A stretch of DNA of 64,000 nucleotides, taken from positions 1-64,000 of the IMG/VR virus record IMGVR_UViG_3300035698_024877, one strand, 5' to 3'. The translations under genes and the position numbers were made by a program. Below the pieces are notes generated by a model. That model saw only the letters and a list, made by a program, of their open reading frames with translations. It ran no database searches and was not told the DNA's origin. The stretch's first letter is position 1, and every line of letters begins with the position of its first letter. The DNA comes from a virus. Below, in pieces: positions 1-8,537 of the stretch.

Positions 1-674
1 ATGTGTTTCTTGAATGTGATTTTTCTGGTGCAGAAGTACGAACAATGGCTTGGTATTCACAAGACAAAACCTTGATAAAATATCTTAATGAAAAATATGA
101 TATGCATAAGGATTTTGCGGCAAAACTCTATAAGATACCTATTGATAAAGTAACGAAGAAGCAAAGGGATGATGCTAAAGGTAGTTTTGTATTTCCTGAA
201 TTTTATGGTTCTTATTATGGAACGATAGCTGAAAATTTAGAATTAAATGCTAATCATGTTAAAAAGATAGAAGACTATTTATGGGAAACTTTTCCTGGTA
301 TAAAGAAGTGGCAGGAAGATCAGATAGAGTTTTATAGGAAACATTCTTATATAGAAACTCCTTTGGGCTTCAGAAGACATGCCCCACTTTCTATAAATGA
401 AATTATCAATTTTCCTGTTCAATCTTTGGCTTTCCATGCCCTTTTAGTTGGTATTACCAATGCCTATAAGGAATTAAAAATAAGAAATTTATCTAGTAAT
501 ATATCAACACAGGTACATGACAGCGTTTTGATTGATACAGTTGAAGAAGAAATGGAAGAAATAATAGATATTTTTGATAAATATTTAACAAGAAAATGGT
601 GGGATTTTCAAACTGTGCCTATGGAATTGTCGTGGTCTATTGGAATAAACCTATATGAAATGGAGGATTTGTAA
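1..674 (+). CDS. polA: Family A DNA polymerase, C-terminal palm/fingers part (cut by window start)
   Basis: This is the replicative or repair DNA polymerase of the phage; only the last 224 or so residues are in the window. Motif A (DFSGAEVR, visible residues 6-13), motif B (R-x3-K...FYG, residues 55-69) and motif C (VHDS, residues 171-174) appear in the order expected for Pol I-like enzymes. Motif C has Ser where many have Glu, as in several phage polymerases. The 5' end is missing, so the true start and any exonuclease domain are unseen. The 3' end overlaps an HNH endonuclease gene. A second, diverged copy of the last 25 codons lies downstream of that gene, so the present C-terminus may have been exchanged during endonuclease insertion. 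Confidence 0.93.
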   Translation, partial: VFLECDFSGAEVRTMAWYSQDKTLIKYLNEKYDMHKDFAAKLYKIPIDKVTKKQRDDAKGSFVFPEFYGSYYGTIAENLELNANHVKKIEDYLWETFPGIKKWQEDQIEFYRKHSYIETPLGFRRHAPLSINEIINFPVQSLAFHALLVGITNAYKELKIRNLSSNISTQVHDSVLIDTVEEEMEEIIDIFDKYLTRKWWDFQTVPMELSWSIGINLYEMEDL

Positions 675-1467
675 TATAGGAGGTTCAAAAGGATTCAAAC
701 ATTCAGAAGAAACCAAAAAGAAAATAAGTGAAGCCTTAAAAGGTAAACTTAAAGGTAAAAGATCTGGGAAAAATAATCCTATGTATGGAAGACACCATAC
801 TGATGAGACTAAAGAGAAAATGAGATTAAAAAGTTTTGGATTTAAGCATTCTGAAGAGTCAAAAAGAAAGATGAGTGAAAGGCAAAAGGGAGAAAAAGCT
901 TATTGGTATGGTAAGAAACATACTGAGGAACAGAAACAAAAAATAAGTGAGTCTACTAAAGGTGAAAAGGCTTATTGGTATGGTAAAAAGCATTCTAAAG
1001 AAACTAATGATAAAATAGGTAAAGCAAATAGCGGAGAAAATAATTATTGGTATGGAAAATCTCTTCCTGAAGAAATGAGAAGAAAGATTAGTGATAGTCA
1101 AAAAGGAGAGAAAAGTTATTGGTATGGAAAAATTGGAAAAGCCAACCCAAATTGGAAAGATAGTAAAACAGATAGGGAAAGGTTGTTGGGCAGATTGTTT
1201 CATAATTATTCTTTATGGAGAAAAGCTGTTTTTGAAAGAGATGATTACACCTGTCAAAATTGTGGTAAAGCGGGGGTTAAATTGAATGCCCATCATATCT
1301 ATTCTTATTATATTTATAAGATTTTGAGAATAGCATTATCTAATGGTATTGCTTTATGCGAAGATTGTCATTATTCTTTTCATGAGAAATATGGAAAACT
1401 AAAAAATAATAGAAAACAATTAGATGAATTTTTGGTGGATAGAAGTTTTTTGGGGAAACATAAATAA
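655..1467 (+). CDS. HNH homing endonuclease with NUMOD3 repeats
   Basis: A 270-residue free-standing homing endonuclease. Residues 13-160 are a chain of five or six NUMOD3-type DNA-binding repeats of the K-H-[ST]-x-E-x2-K-x-K-[IM]-[SG] type, several followed by a YWYGK sequence. Residues 200-243 form the nuclease: a CxxC pair, the HH of the HNH core at 213-214, then CxxC and H. The ATG at 655 lies inside the polymerase gene and overlaps its last 20 bases, so translation is probably coupled. An invader of the polymerase gene: see the polymerase-tail remnant at 1525-1602. Confidence 0.9.
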   Translation: MKWRICNIGGSKGFKHSEETKKKISEALKGKLKGKRSGKNNPMYGRHHTDETKEKMRLKSFGFKHSEESKRKMSERQKGEKAYWYGKKHTEEQKQKISESTKGEKAYWYGKKHSKETNDKIGKANSGENNYWYGKSLPEEMRRKISDSQKGEKSYWYGKIGKANPNWKDSKTDRERLLGRLFHNYSLWRKAVFERDDYTCQNCGKAGVKLNAHHIYSYYIYKILRIALSNGIALCEDCHYSFHEKYGKLKNNRKQLDEFLVDRSFLGKHK

Positions 1468-1486
1468 AATAATTTCTAATACCTAA

Positions 1487-1507
1487 TTTTTAAAATATAA
1501 TAAAATA
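1487..1507 (+). promoter_or_regulatory. Promoter-like box, TTTTAAAATATAAT family
   Basis: One of ten intergenic copies of a T4-5/A4/TATAAT box. It lies between the HNH gene and the polymerase-tail remnant. This copy ends AAAATA instead of AAAGTA. No -35 hexamer is evident. Confidence 0.5.
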
Positions 1508-1524
1508 TAGGAAAGGATAAAATA

Positions 1525-1602
1525 CATTGGGATTGGCAGGTTGTTAAAATGACTCTTGGTTGGGAAATTGGTGAAAATCTTTTAGATATGCAAGAAATAT
1601 AA
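1525..1602 (+). pseudogene. Displaced second copy of the DNA polymerase C-terminal tail
   Basis: Reading from base 1525 gives 25 codons and a stop with no usable start codon. The peptide (HWDWQVVKMTLGWEIGEN and onward) aligns without gaps to the last 25 residues of the intact polymerase upstream (WWDFQTVPMELSWSIGIN and onward), with about half the positions identical, including W, D, Q, V, M, L, W, I, G, N and L. It looks like the original 3' end of the polymerase gene, stranded when the HNH element and a replacement tail were inserted. Confidence 0.8.
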
Positions 1603-1638
1603 AATGAATACTGATAAATTATTTATAAAACCTTGGGA

Positions 1639-2283
1639 ATGAATAAAATGATACCTTTCCCTGATAAAAAATATGACATTATTTATGCTGACCCGCCGTG
1701 GCACTATAAAAACTATGCTGATAATACAGCGAGTAGGTGGGTTGGCAATAAGTATCCAGTAATGTCAAAAGAAGATATTTGCAATTTGCCAGTTGCTGAG
1801 ATTGCAAGTGATAACTGCATATTGTTTTTGTGGGTAACTCCCCCGTGCTTAATAGAGGGAATAGAGACTTTAAAAGCGTGGGGCTTTGAATATAAAACAA
1901 AGGGATTTTGTTGGGTAAAGAAAAACAAGATAGCTGACAGTTTTTTTTGGGGAATGGGTTACTGGACACGTAGTAATACCGAGGATTGTTTAATCGGGGT
2001 TAAGGGCGAGGATTGTGAGGATTGTTTAATCGGGGTTAAGGGGCGCCCCAAAAGAATAAGTGCTGGCATACATCAAGTTATATATGAAAGTCGTGGTGAG
2101 CATAGCAAAAAACCAGACAGTGTTAGAGATAAAATTGTTGAGCTTGTCGGAGATTTACCACGCATAGAATTATTTGCAAGACAAAAAACCGAAGGCTGGG
2201 ATGTTTGGGGAAATGAAATTGATGGGGTAGATTGTGATGGTGGAGTTGTTAAAAAAGAAAAAATAAAAACAGGGTTCTTTTAG
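1639..2283 (+). CDS. MT-A70-family adenine-N6 DNA methyltransferase
   Basis: Transfers a methyl group from SAM to adenine N6, probably in DNA. The catalytic DPPW motif is near residue 18, followed by the family features FLWV, WVKKNK and HSKKPDSVRDKI. An in-frame duplication has added about 12 residues around EDCLIGVKG (bases 1981-2042), just after the conserved NTED segment. The ATG at 1639 overlaps the stop of a possible 12-codon leader (1604-1642); the ATG at 1648 is also possible. The enzyme may protect phage DNA from host restriction. Methylation of the phage genome is inference. Confidence 0.87.
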   Translation: MNKMIPFPDKKYDIIYADPPWHYKNYADNTASRWVGNKYPVMSKEDICNLPVAEIASDNCILFLWVTPPCLIEGIETLKAWGFEYKTKGFCWVKKNKIADSFFWGMGYWTRSNTEDCLIGVKGEDCEDCLIGVKGRPKRISAGIHQVIYESRGEHSKKPDSVRDKIVELVGDLPRIELFARQKTEGWDVWGNEIDGVDCDGGVVKKEKIKTGFF

Positions 2284-2297
2284 TTTTTGTAACCAAT

Positions 2298-2319
2298 TTT
2301 TTAAAATATAATAGTAGTA
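2298..2319 (+). promoter_or_regulatory. Promoter-like box, variant ending AGTAGTA
   Basis: TTTTTAAAATATAAT followed by AGTAGTATAG, about 30 bases upstream of the clamp-loader start. The same variant tail occurs at 57766-57787. Confidence 0.55.
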
Positions 2320-2347
2320 TAGATAATATTTTTAAAGGACAAACAAA

Positions 2348-3295
2348 ATGACTCTTTACCGAGAAGTAAGACCCAAAACTCTTGCTGAAGTTGTTGGGAA
2401 TGATGAAATTAAATCAGCGTTAAAAGGTATAATCAAATCTGAGTCTAAAGATAGACCACATGCGTTTATTTTTCATGGTCCTACTGGGTCTGGAAAGACG
2501 ACTTTTGCACGTATCCTTGCTAATGAGTTTGGGTGCACTCAAGAGGATATTGAAGAATACGATGCTGCTGATACAAGGGGCATTGATACAATTCGCAAGA
2601 TTAAAGAAAATTCTTCTTTTGCACCTTTTGGTGGTAAAGCAAGAGTTGCAATTTTGGATGAGTCTCATCAATTAACCCCTGTTGCTATGGAGGGGCTTTT
2701 AAAGCTTCTTGAAGACCCCCCAGAACATTTTTATATAATTCTTTGTACTACTAATCTTTCAAAAATAATTGACACAATTAAAAAGGGACGAACAACCATA
2801 TTTCAAGTTGAGCGATTACGTCCAAATGAACTTACTAATTTATTGAATTCTATTATAGCTTTAAAAGAATGGGAAGTTGATAAAGAAGTTTTAGATTGTA
2901 TAATAGAGGAAGCAGAAGGGGTACCAAGACAAGCACTAACTTTACTTGAAAAAGTTGTATATTTAACTAAAGAAGAAGCATTAACCCTTATTGAAAAGTC
3001 AAGTGAAAGCTCAAAAGAGATAATTGATTTATGTAGGGAAATTATTAAAACACCAAAGAATAAACAAAAGAAATGGATTAAAGTAAGAGAACTTTATAAA
3101 AGGATAGAAGCAGACCCAGAACAAATTAGAAGGGGGTTATTGGGCTATTTGGGAAAGGTTCTTTTGAATGAAAATAATGAATATGAACAGTTACGGCTTT
3201 TTGAGATGGTGATGGTATTTGAACCAGCATTATTTTATTCTGGAAAAGCTGGCTTAGTAAAAATGTTATATCAGGCAATAATAATTAATGAGTAA
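2348..3295 (+). CDS. Clamp-loader AAA+ ATPase (DnaX / T4 gp44-like)
   Basis: Loads the sliding clamp at the replication fork. Walker A (GPTGSGKT) is at residues 44-51, Walker B (ILDES) near 101, and the sensor 1 region (LCTTN) near 132. The arginine-finger region reads KGRTT rather than the classic SRC. The length of 315 residues fits a phage clamp-loader large subunit. No partner subunit or clamp gene lies in this window. It is preceded by a promoter-like box and an AAAGGAC ribosome site. Confidence 0.9.
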   Translation: MTLYREVRPKTLAEVVGNDEIKSALKGIIKSESKDRPHAFIFHGPTGSGKTTFARILANEFGCTQEDIEEYDAADTRGIDTIRKIKENSSFAPFGGKARVAILDESHQLTPVAMEGLLKLLEDPPEHFYIILCTTNLSKIIDTIKKGRTTIFQVERLRPNELTNLLNSIIALKEWEVDKEVLDCIIEEAEGVPRQALTLLEKVVYLTKEEALTLIEKSSESSKEIIDLCREIIKTPKNKQKKWIKVRELYKRIEADPEQIRRGLLGYLGKVLLNENNEYEQLRLFEMVMVFEPALFYSGKAGLVKMLYQAIIINE

Positions 3296-3354
3296 TATAG
3301 AGCACACAGCCAATTTAGGCAAAGAGCTCAAAAATAGAAAAGGAGAACAAGAAA

Positions 3355-4404
3355 ATGGTGAAACGTGGTTATGATCGAGAAGCTGCTAAAAGGGAAATGG
3401 AGCAGGAAGTTAAGAACAAAGAATCAGGAGGTAAAATATTCTATGTGAATAAGGATGTTCTTGAAGATTGTGGTATTGATACCTATGATATACAACCGAA
3501 AAATTATATTAGATTTGTCCCACAAGAAGGCACAGGGAAGTTTTGGTATAAGATCCCATTTCATTGGGTTAGTGGTGTGGGATATTATTTGTGTCCAAAG
3601 CCACATAGGAATATTGAATGGAAAGGGATTGGTACTGGTGAGTGTCCTTTATGTGAGGAACATGAGGAACTTAGAAAGAAAAGGAATGAAGAAGAGGATT
3701 ATGATAATGAAAAACTTAAGAAGTATATGTCTTCACTTAGATATACTATTAGGGTTCTTTTCTTTGGTAGAAATGTTGATGATAAGCAAAGTATAAAAGA
3801 GGGTACGAAGTTGTTTATTCTACCTAAATCTGTTCATGATGGGATGGTAGATATTAGTAGTGATGACCGTACAGGAAAACCTATCCTTTTTGCTGACCCA
3901 GATGAGGGGTATACTTTCTTCTTTAAGAAAACGGGTGAAGGATTAAAGACTGAATATGTGGGTTTTAAATCTGTAGATGAGTATGCAACAATACCAGATG
4001 AGTGGATAGAAGATATTCCAGCTTTCGAAGAAATCTTATTACTTAGAAAACCCGAAGAAATTAAGGCTATATTAGAAGGGAATGGGATTATAACTATTGA
4101 GGATGAAGAAGAACCACCTCGTAGAGGTAGGGAACGATATGAAGAAGATGAAGAAGAACCACCTCGTAGAGGTAGGGAACGATATGAAGAAGAAGATGAT
4201 ATTGATGATGAAAAAATAATAAAGCAAAAAGAGAAAGAAGAAGAAGATGATGATGATGATATTGATGATGAAAAAATAATAAAGCAAAAAGAGAAAGAAG
4301 AAGAAGATACGGATGATAGAGAAACCCCTGTTCGCAGTAGAGAGAGGAAAGTAGATGATATTAGGAAAAAGCTTGCGGATAAGAAAAATTCTGGAGGAAG
4401 ATAG
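3355..4404 (+). CDS. gp32-like single-stranded DNA-binding protein
   Basis: Coats ssDNA during replication and recombination. A core of about 240 residues includes a zinc-type cluster (CPKPH near residue 82 and CPLC near 97, followed by H). A long acidic, low-complexity tail carries two tandem duplications: a 14-residue unit around EEEPPRRGRERYEE and an 18-residue unit around DDIDDEKIIKQKEKEEED. Acidic tails of such proteins recruit replication partners. A mediator-like gene and the recombinase follow directly. Start chosen behind AAAAGGAG. Confidence 0.82.
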   Translation: MVKRGYDREAAKREMEQEVKNKESGGKIFYVNKDVLEDCGIDTYDIQPKNYIRFVPQEGTGKFWYKIPFHWVSGVGYYLCPKPHRNIEWKGIGTGECPLCEEHEELRKKRNEEEDYDNEKLKKYMSSLRYTIRVLFFGRNVDDKQSIKEGTKLFILPKSVHDGMVDISSDDRTGKPILFADPDEGYTFFFKKTGEGLKTEYVGFKSVDEYATIPDEWIEDIPAFEEILLLRKPEEIKAILEGNGIITIEDEEEPPRRGRERYEEDEEEPPRRGRERYEEEDDIDDEKIIKQKEKEEEDDDDDIDDEKIIKQKEKEEEDTDDRETPVRSRERKVDDIRKKLADKKNSGGR

Positions 4405-4406
4405 TA

Positions 4407-4904
4407 ATGAACTTTAAAGATCTCAAATATTTTAAAGGTGAGTTAGACATTGATATTGATTTGTTGCATAAGTGTTGTGCCAATCAAGCAATGCTATACC
4501 AGGAAATTGGGGAGATTGTTGCTACTCTTAGATTTAAGTTTAAATCTGCAAAGTTGAATTTTGAAGGGAAACAAGCAACTCTTGATCTTAATATTAGATT
4601 TAAACCGGAAGATTATAATATTACAAAAATAACAGAAAACACAATAAAATCTGTTATTGATACTGATGCCGAGATAAAAGGAGAAAAAACACACCTTTTG
4701 GTTCTTGAAAAAGAGCTTGAACTCTGGACTAATCTTCTCACCGCTTATGACCAGAGAAGGTCTATGTTGAAGGCAGAGGTTGCATTGTATCAAGCTAATT
4801 ATTGGGGTGATGTTTCTGCTAATGAGGATAAAAAGTTGAGTAGGAAGCACAACGAAAAAGTTATTGAAGAAGAAATGGGAGCAAAAAAACATGGAAAGAA
4901 GTAA
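4407..4904 (+). CDS. Possible UvsY-like recombination mediator
   Basis: 165 residues, mostly helical and charged, with a Lys-rich end. It sits three bases after the ssDNA-binding gene and just before the recombinase, the position where T4-like phages encode a loader of recombinase onto ssDNA. The segment around VIDTDAEI and the Arg-Arg-containing helix near residue 117 loosely recall UvsY. The assignment rests mainly on context. Confidence 0.45.
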   Translation: MNFKDLKYFKGELDIDIDLLHKCCANQAMLYQEIGEIVATLRFKFKSAKLNFEGKQATLDLNIRFKPEDYNITKITENTIKSVIDTDAEIKGEKTHLLVLEKELELWTNLLTAYDQRRSMLKAEVALYQANYWGDVSANEDKKLSRKHNEKVIEEEMGAKKHGKK

Positions 4905-4989
4905 TGCTATAAATAACATTAGTAGGAAGGACTTTACTATTTCGAGGATGTGCCAAGAATATCAAGATTCTACATTTGGTGGGGATTAG
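4891..4989 (+). CDS. Small ORF between mediator-like gene and recombinase
   Basis: 32 codons starting inside the end of the previous gene and ending three bases before the recombinase ATG. The peptide contains SRMCQEYQ. No known family. The tight fit suggests translational coupling to the recombinase, but it could be chance. Confidence 0.35.
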   Translation: MERSNAINNISRKDFTISRMCQEYQDSTFGGD

Positions 4990-4992
4990 ATT

Positions 4993-6048
4993 ATGGCAAA
5001 AGCAAAGAAGAATGAGAAGGTAGATTTAATTGATATGCAGAGGATATCTGTTGATAAGGAACCAGTTAAGTATTGGTTAGATACGGGCTGTACTTTGCTT
5101 AATATTGCTATTTCTGGGAGAATTGATGGGGGTTTTCCAGCAGGAAAAATTTCTCATATAGTTGGGTTAGAATCTTCTGGAAAATCTGTTTTTGCTCAAG
5201 CTGTTATTGCTTCAGCACAACAGCAAGGCGGGATTGGGATGTTTGTTGATAGTGAAGGCACCCTTGACTTTATTAGAGCAGAAGAGCTTTTTAAAGTAGA
5301 AACAGACCAAGAAAAAGGGAACTTCATCTATGTTGCTCCAGAGGTTTTAACTGTAGAATCTATGTATGACAGCTATATTGATGCTATGATTAATAGGGAT
5401 AGATCTGTTTTTAAGGGTCCAAGTGTTGTGTCAGTTGATAGTTATACAGGGATTCCATCTAAAGTAGAAACAGAAACTAATCTAGATGAAGGGACTTATG
5501 GTACAAGTAGAGCAAAACAATCAGGAGCAGGAATGAGAAAAATTTTAGCTCCTCTTCATCATTCAGATTTGTCTCTTGTATTTGTTGATCAGTATAGAAT
5601 GAATGTCGGGGGGTATGGAGCAACTTATACTGTTAGTGGTGGAAAAGCTTTAGATTTTTATGCTTCTATTCAGGTTGAATTAAAAAAGAAATCCACTATT
5701 AAAAACAAACATGATAGAGCTATTGGTGCTGTATTTGGTTTTAAACTTAAGAAGAACAAAGTTGGTATTCCTTACACAGAAGGCAATTTCTATCTTTACT
5801 TCAATTATGGTATTGATAATACAGAAACTAATATTCAATTTCTTCTTGATAATCAAGTTGGAGAGGCACCCTTTGTTAAAAAAGCAGGAACTTGGATTTA
5901 TGTTGAGGAAGAAAAAGCCCAAGGTGTGGATAAAGTTTGTAGTATAGTAGAAGAAAAAGGATTACAAGAGCGAGTAGAACAAGAAGTTTTAAAGGTTTGG
6001 GGGACTATTCATGAAGATGTTAGACACAATAGAATTTCTATAGTTTAA
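4993..6048 (+). CDS. RecA/UvsX-type recombinase
   Basis: ATP-dependent strand-exchange protein of 351 residues. Walker A (GLESSGKS) is at residues 58-65, the Walker B strand (VVSVDS) near 145, and a FVDQ strand near 197 lies in the core. It is grouped with the ssDNA-binding protein and a mediator-like gene, a recombination-dependent replication set as in T4. The GG-rich segment near 204 probably corresponds to the DNA-binding loop. Confidence 0.92.
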   Translation: MAKAKKNEKVDLIDMQRISVDKEPVKYWLDTGCTLLNIAISGRIDGGFPAGKISHIVGLESSGKSVFAQAVIASAQQQGGIGMFVDSEGTLDFIRAEELFKVETDQEKGNFIYVAPEVLTVESMYDSYIDAMINRDRSVFKGPSVVSVDSYTGIPSKVETETNLDEGTYGTSRAKQSGAGMRKILAPLHHSDLSLVFVDQYRMNVGGYGATYTVSGGKALDFYASIQVELKKKSTIKNKHDRAIGAVFGFKLKKNKVGIPYTEGNFYLYFNYGIDNTETNIQFLLDNQVGEAPFVKKAGTWIYVEEEKAQGVDKVCSIVEEKGLQERVEQEVLKVWGTIHEDVRHNRISIV

Positions 6049-6064
6049 GATAAGATAGGAGATA

Positions 6065-6340
6065 ATGAAAATGAATAAACATTATTTTTTTGACAGGTAT
6101 TCAGACGATTTTCAGAATGGAAGAAGAGATGCAGAGAATGGTAGGCGAGATTATACTAGGGATAAATATGTAGATAGAAACAATGATTACTTTGCTGGAC
6201 GAGAAGACTATGAGGAAGAGTGTTGGGAGAGAAAAAGGCTTAAAGAAGAAAGGCTTGAAGAAGAGTATCAATTAGAACAGCTACACGAGCAAGAAGAATA
6301 TGAACGTTATCTAGAAGAACAAGACTTACAAGAGGAGTAG
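6065..6340 (+). CDS. Small highly charged protein
   Basis: 91 residues. The N-terminal half is rich in Asp, Arg, Asn and Tyr with repeated NGRRD units; the C-terminal half is a Glu/Leu-rich probable coiled coil. No recognised family. AGGAG precedes the ATG at good spacing. Placed between the recombinase and primase genes. Confidence 0.7.
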   Translation: MKMNKHYFFDRYSDDFQNGRRDAENGRRDYTRDKYVDRNNDYFAGREDYEEECWERKRLKEERLEEEYQLEQLHEQEEYERYLEEQDLQEE

Positions 6341-6346
6341 ACAAAA

Positions 6347-6622
6347 ATGAAAAAGACTGAAAAAGTAGTATTAGTACATTGTGATCACCCTAATTGTGAT
6401 GTGGTAACTGGTAAATATGGAGCTATTGGAGGCCATGTATGTGCTGTATGTAGGAAGGAGTTTTGTGCTTTTCACGTATACACATATAAACAAGAGCCGG
6501 GGCAAGTAACTGTGTTACCTTACGCGTATGAGATGGTAGCTATGTGTGATCAATGTGTAACTGATGTTGGTTTTCAAGAAGGTAGTAAAAGCGAACTGGA
6601 AAAAAACAATGGTGGCTGGTAA
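6347..6622 (+). CDS. B-box-like zinc protein
   Basis: 91 residues with Cys/His spacing typical of a two-zinc treble-clef or B-box-like fold: a first Cys pair near residue 12, a CxxC-x4-C-x2-H unit near 31-41, and a closing CDQC near 66. One of at least four proteins with this pattern in the window (also 27877, 28662 and 33052). Function unknown; a nucleic-acid or protein adaptor role is inference. Confidence 0.72.
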   Translation: MKKTEKVVLVHCDHPNCDVVTGKYGAIGGHVCAVCRKEFCAFHVYTYKQEPGQVTVLPYAYEMVAMCDQCVTDVGFQEGSKSELEKNNGGW

Positions 6623-6627
6623 AAAAG

Positions 6628-7563
6628 ATGAATGAAGCTTCTATCATAAGGGTTCTAGAGTACTTTGGTATTGACTATCGGACTTATGGAAAGAACATAT
6701 CTATAGATGTTGTTGGTGTTTGTTGCCCTTATTGTGAAGATAGTGGCTTTCATCTTGGTATTTTTAAAGAATCTGGTATTTTTAGTTGTTGGAAATGCAC
6801 AACTAAGGGGGATTTCTTTAAGCTTCTTTACACTATTAATCATAGTTCAAAAGATGAGGTAGAGCAAATTCTTCTCCTTGGGGGGCTGGAGAGGTCTATA
6901 GAGAAGAATGGTAGAAAACAAAAACAAAAGATTGTCAGACCAAAACTCCCCGATGATCTTATCCCTTTGAATAAGGATTTCTTTGTAGAATGTCAATACT
7001 CTTTAATTAAACAACTCATAAAAAGGTTTTTAAGTAGACGTAACTACACTATTGAGGATTGTTTTTTTTGGTTATCATCAGTTTGTATGGAAGAGCCATA
7101 TAATAATAGATTGATTTTACCTATTTTTAATACCAAAAAGTTTGTTTCTTTTCAAGCATACGATTTGACAGGAACTAATAGTATGAAGTATAAAAACTTT
7201 CCGGGTTTTAGTATTAAAGATTATTTTTATGGTATCGACCAACTAAAGAATATGAAGCGTATCATTCTTGTTGAGGGTGTTTTTGATGTGTGGCGATTAA
7301 GAGGAGAAGCTATAGGAACATTTGGGGTTAATTTATCTAAAATTCAAAAAGCCCGGATTGTAGAATTACTATCTTACTGTGGGTATAGTGAATTGGTAAT
7401 GGCATTTGATAATGATGCTTATGATTTGGCTTCTAATATAGGAAGGTATTTTTCACCGTTTACTAAAGTAAAAGTTCTTCGTTTCCCTAAAGGGGAAGAT
7501 CCTGATAGTTTTGGGGTAGATAGGACATTACAACTTATTGAAGATACGAGGTGTAGTAATTAG
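6628..7563 (+). CDS. DnaG-like primase
   Basis: Makes RNA primers for replication. The N-terminal CHC2-type zinc ribbon has CPYC at 33-36 and CWKC at 54-57. The TOPRIM domain shows LVEGVFD near 215 (metal-binding Glu) and FDND near 265. 311 residues is shorter than bacterial DnaG but usual for phage primases. No helicase is seen nearby. Confidence 0.9.
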   Translation: MNEASIIRVLEYFGIDYRTYGKNISIDVVGVCCPYCEDSGFHLGIFKESGIFSCWKCTTKGDFFKLLYTINHSSKDEVEQILLLGGLERSIEKNGRKQKQKIVRPKLPDDLIPLNKDFFVECQYSLIKQLIKRFLSRRNYTIEDCFFWLSSVCMEEPYNNRLILPIFNTKKFVSFQAYDLTGTNSMKYKNFPGFSIKDYFYGIDQLKNMKRIILVEGVFDVWRLRGEAIGTFGVNLSKIQKARIVELLSYCGYSELVMAFDNDAYDLASNIGRYFSPFTKVKVLRFPKGEDPDSFGVDRTLQLIEDTRCSN

Positions 7564-7614
7564 GGATAATGATGGTGATAAAAAAGAATCGTTTATTATA
7601 AAGGAGACTTAGCA

Positions 7615-8133
7615 ATGAAAGTTTTTCATGAAATGTGGCATAAAACGCAAAATTTGTGGTATAATTGCGTTAATTCAGTTAAATATGAATCAGAAGATGG
7701 TGGTGGTGTTTGGACTGCTAGAAGGAGGAACGTTAAGAAAACTATTTCTTATTTTATTTTTTGGTGTTGGAAATGGATAAAGATAGGCTATGCTTATTTT
7801 ATAGATTTGGTAAAAGAAATCTATAAAAGAGTACATGAATCTAATGCTGAAACTTGCAAAAGAATCGGGCACTTTCCTTATAATCATTATAGGATTATAG
7901 ATAGGGAAGTAGAGAAGTTAAAGAAAGGGCAAAAAGAATATGATAAAATTGTAGTAGAAAGGGTAGTGCAGGTTTGTAAAGAATGTATTAGGTGTTATGC
8001 TAAGTTAGATAACTGGAAGACCGTTAAGAATTTGGATTATGAAGGATACTCCTTTGTTTTTGAATCTTATAGAGAAACTTTAAAAGAATATGGTTTTGTT
8101 ATAATTAAAGATTGGTTTGAGAGAATAAAATAG
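7615..8133 (+). CDS. Hypothetical protein with hydrophobic segment and CxxC
   Basis: 172 residues. Residues 43-66 are aromatic and hydrophobic and may span or touch the membrane. Near residue 122 there is a VCKECIRCY cluster. AAGGAG lies upstream of the ATG. No family recognised. Confidence 0.65.
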   Translation: MKVFHEMWHKTQNLWYNCVNSVKYESEDGGGVWTARRRNVKKTISYFIFWCWKWIKIGYAYFIDLVKEIYKRVHESNAETCKRIGHFPYNHYRIIDREVEKLKKGQKEYDKIVVERVVQVCKECIRCYAKLDNWKTVKNLDYEGYSFVFESYRETLKEYGFVIIKDWFERIK

Positions 8134-8135
8134 CT

Positions 8136-8399
8136 ATGAAAAAATCCTATGAGAAATTACAAAGAGAAAATTGGATTGAGGATACAGCTTATAAATTGAC
8201 TGCTTGTTGTGCCAGTTGTTATTTTTCTAATATTTCTTTTGTTGGGAAATCGCTTGATCAATTATTTATTAGGATATGCAGGCGTGAAGTTAATTGGTTT
8301 GGTAATTGGGTTGTAAAAGATTGTGGGCTTTGTAGTTATTTTGAGGCTTCTGAGTTTCTTGAAGAAACAGTTTTTGAGGAGGATAAAACAAATAAATGA
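8136..8399 (+). CDS. Small Cys-rich protein
   Basis: 87 residues with CCASC near 24, CRR near 48 and CGLC near 64. The spacing resembles other small CxxC...C...C proteins scattered through the accessory region (34833, 38213, 38946, 40508, 46343, 52710). Probably metal-binding. Confidence 0.65.
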   Translation: MKKSYEKLQRENWIEDTAYKLTACCASCYFSNISFVGKSLDQLFIRICRREVNWFGNWVVKDCGLCSYFEASEFLEETVFEEDKTNK

Positions 8400-8533
8400 A
8401 ACATTTAATAATCTTTATAGTTTTTGTAGCTGGGTGTATAGTATTACCAGTAATATTTACAGGTGAATTTGATTGGTTTGCTACTACTTGTATGTTATGG
8501 GTAACTTCCTTTTTTCTGTTTAGGGGTGCTTGA
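8396..8533 (+). CDS. Small membrane protein
   Basis: 45 residues with two hydrophobic helices separated by a short GEFDW loop. The ATG overlaps the stop of the previous gene (ATGA), supporting coupled translation. Confidence 0.55.
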   Translation: MKHLIIFIVFVAGCIVLPVIFTGEFDWFATTCMLWVTSFFLFRGA

Positions 8534-8537
8534 TAGT

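Noticed and set aside
859-1203. Minus-strand Phe/Ser-rich ORF opposite the HNH repeats
   Set aside because: It is the antisense of the NUMOD3 repeats, with no ribosome site and opposite to all accepted genes.
4072-4314. CRISPR array in the repeated region near 4.1-4.3 kb
   Set aside because: The repeats are in-frame coding duplications without spacers, in the acidic tail of the ssDNA-binding protein.
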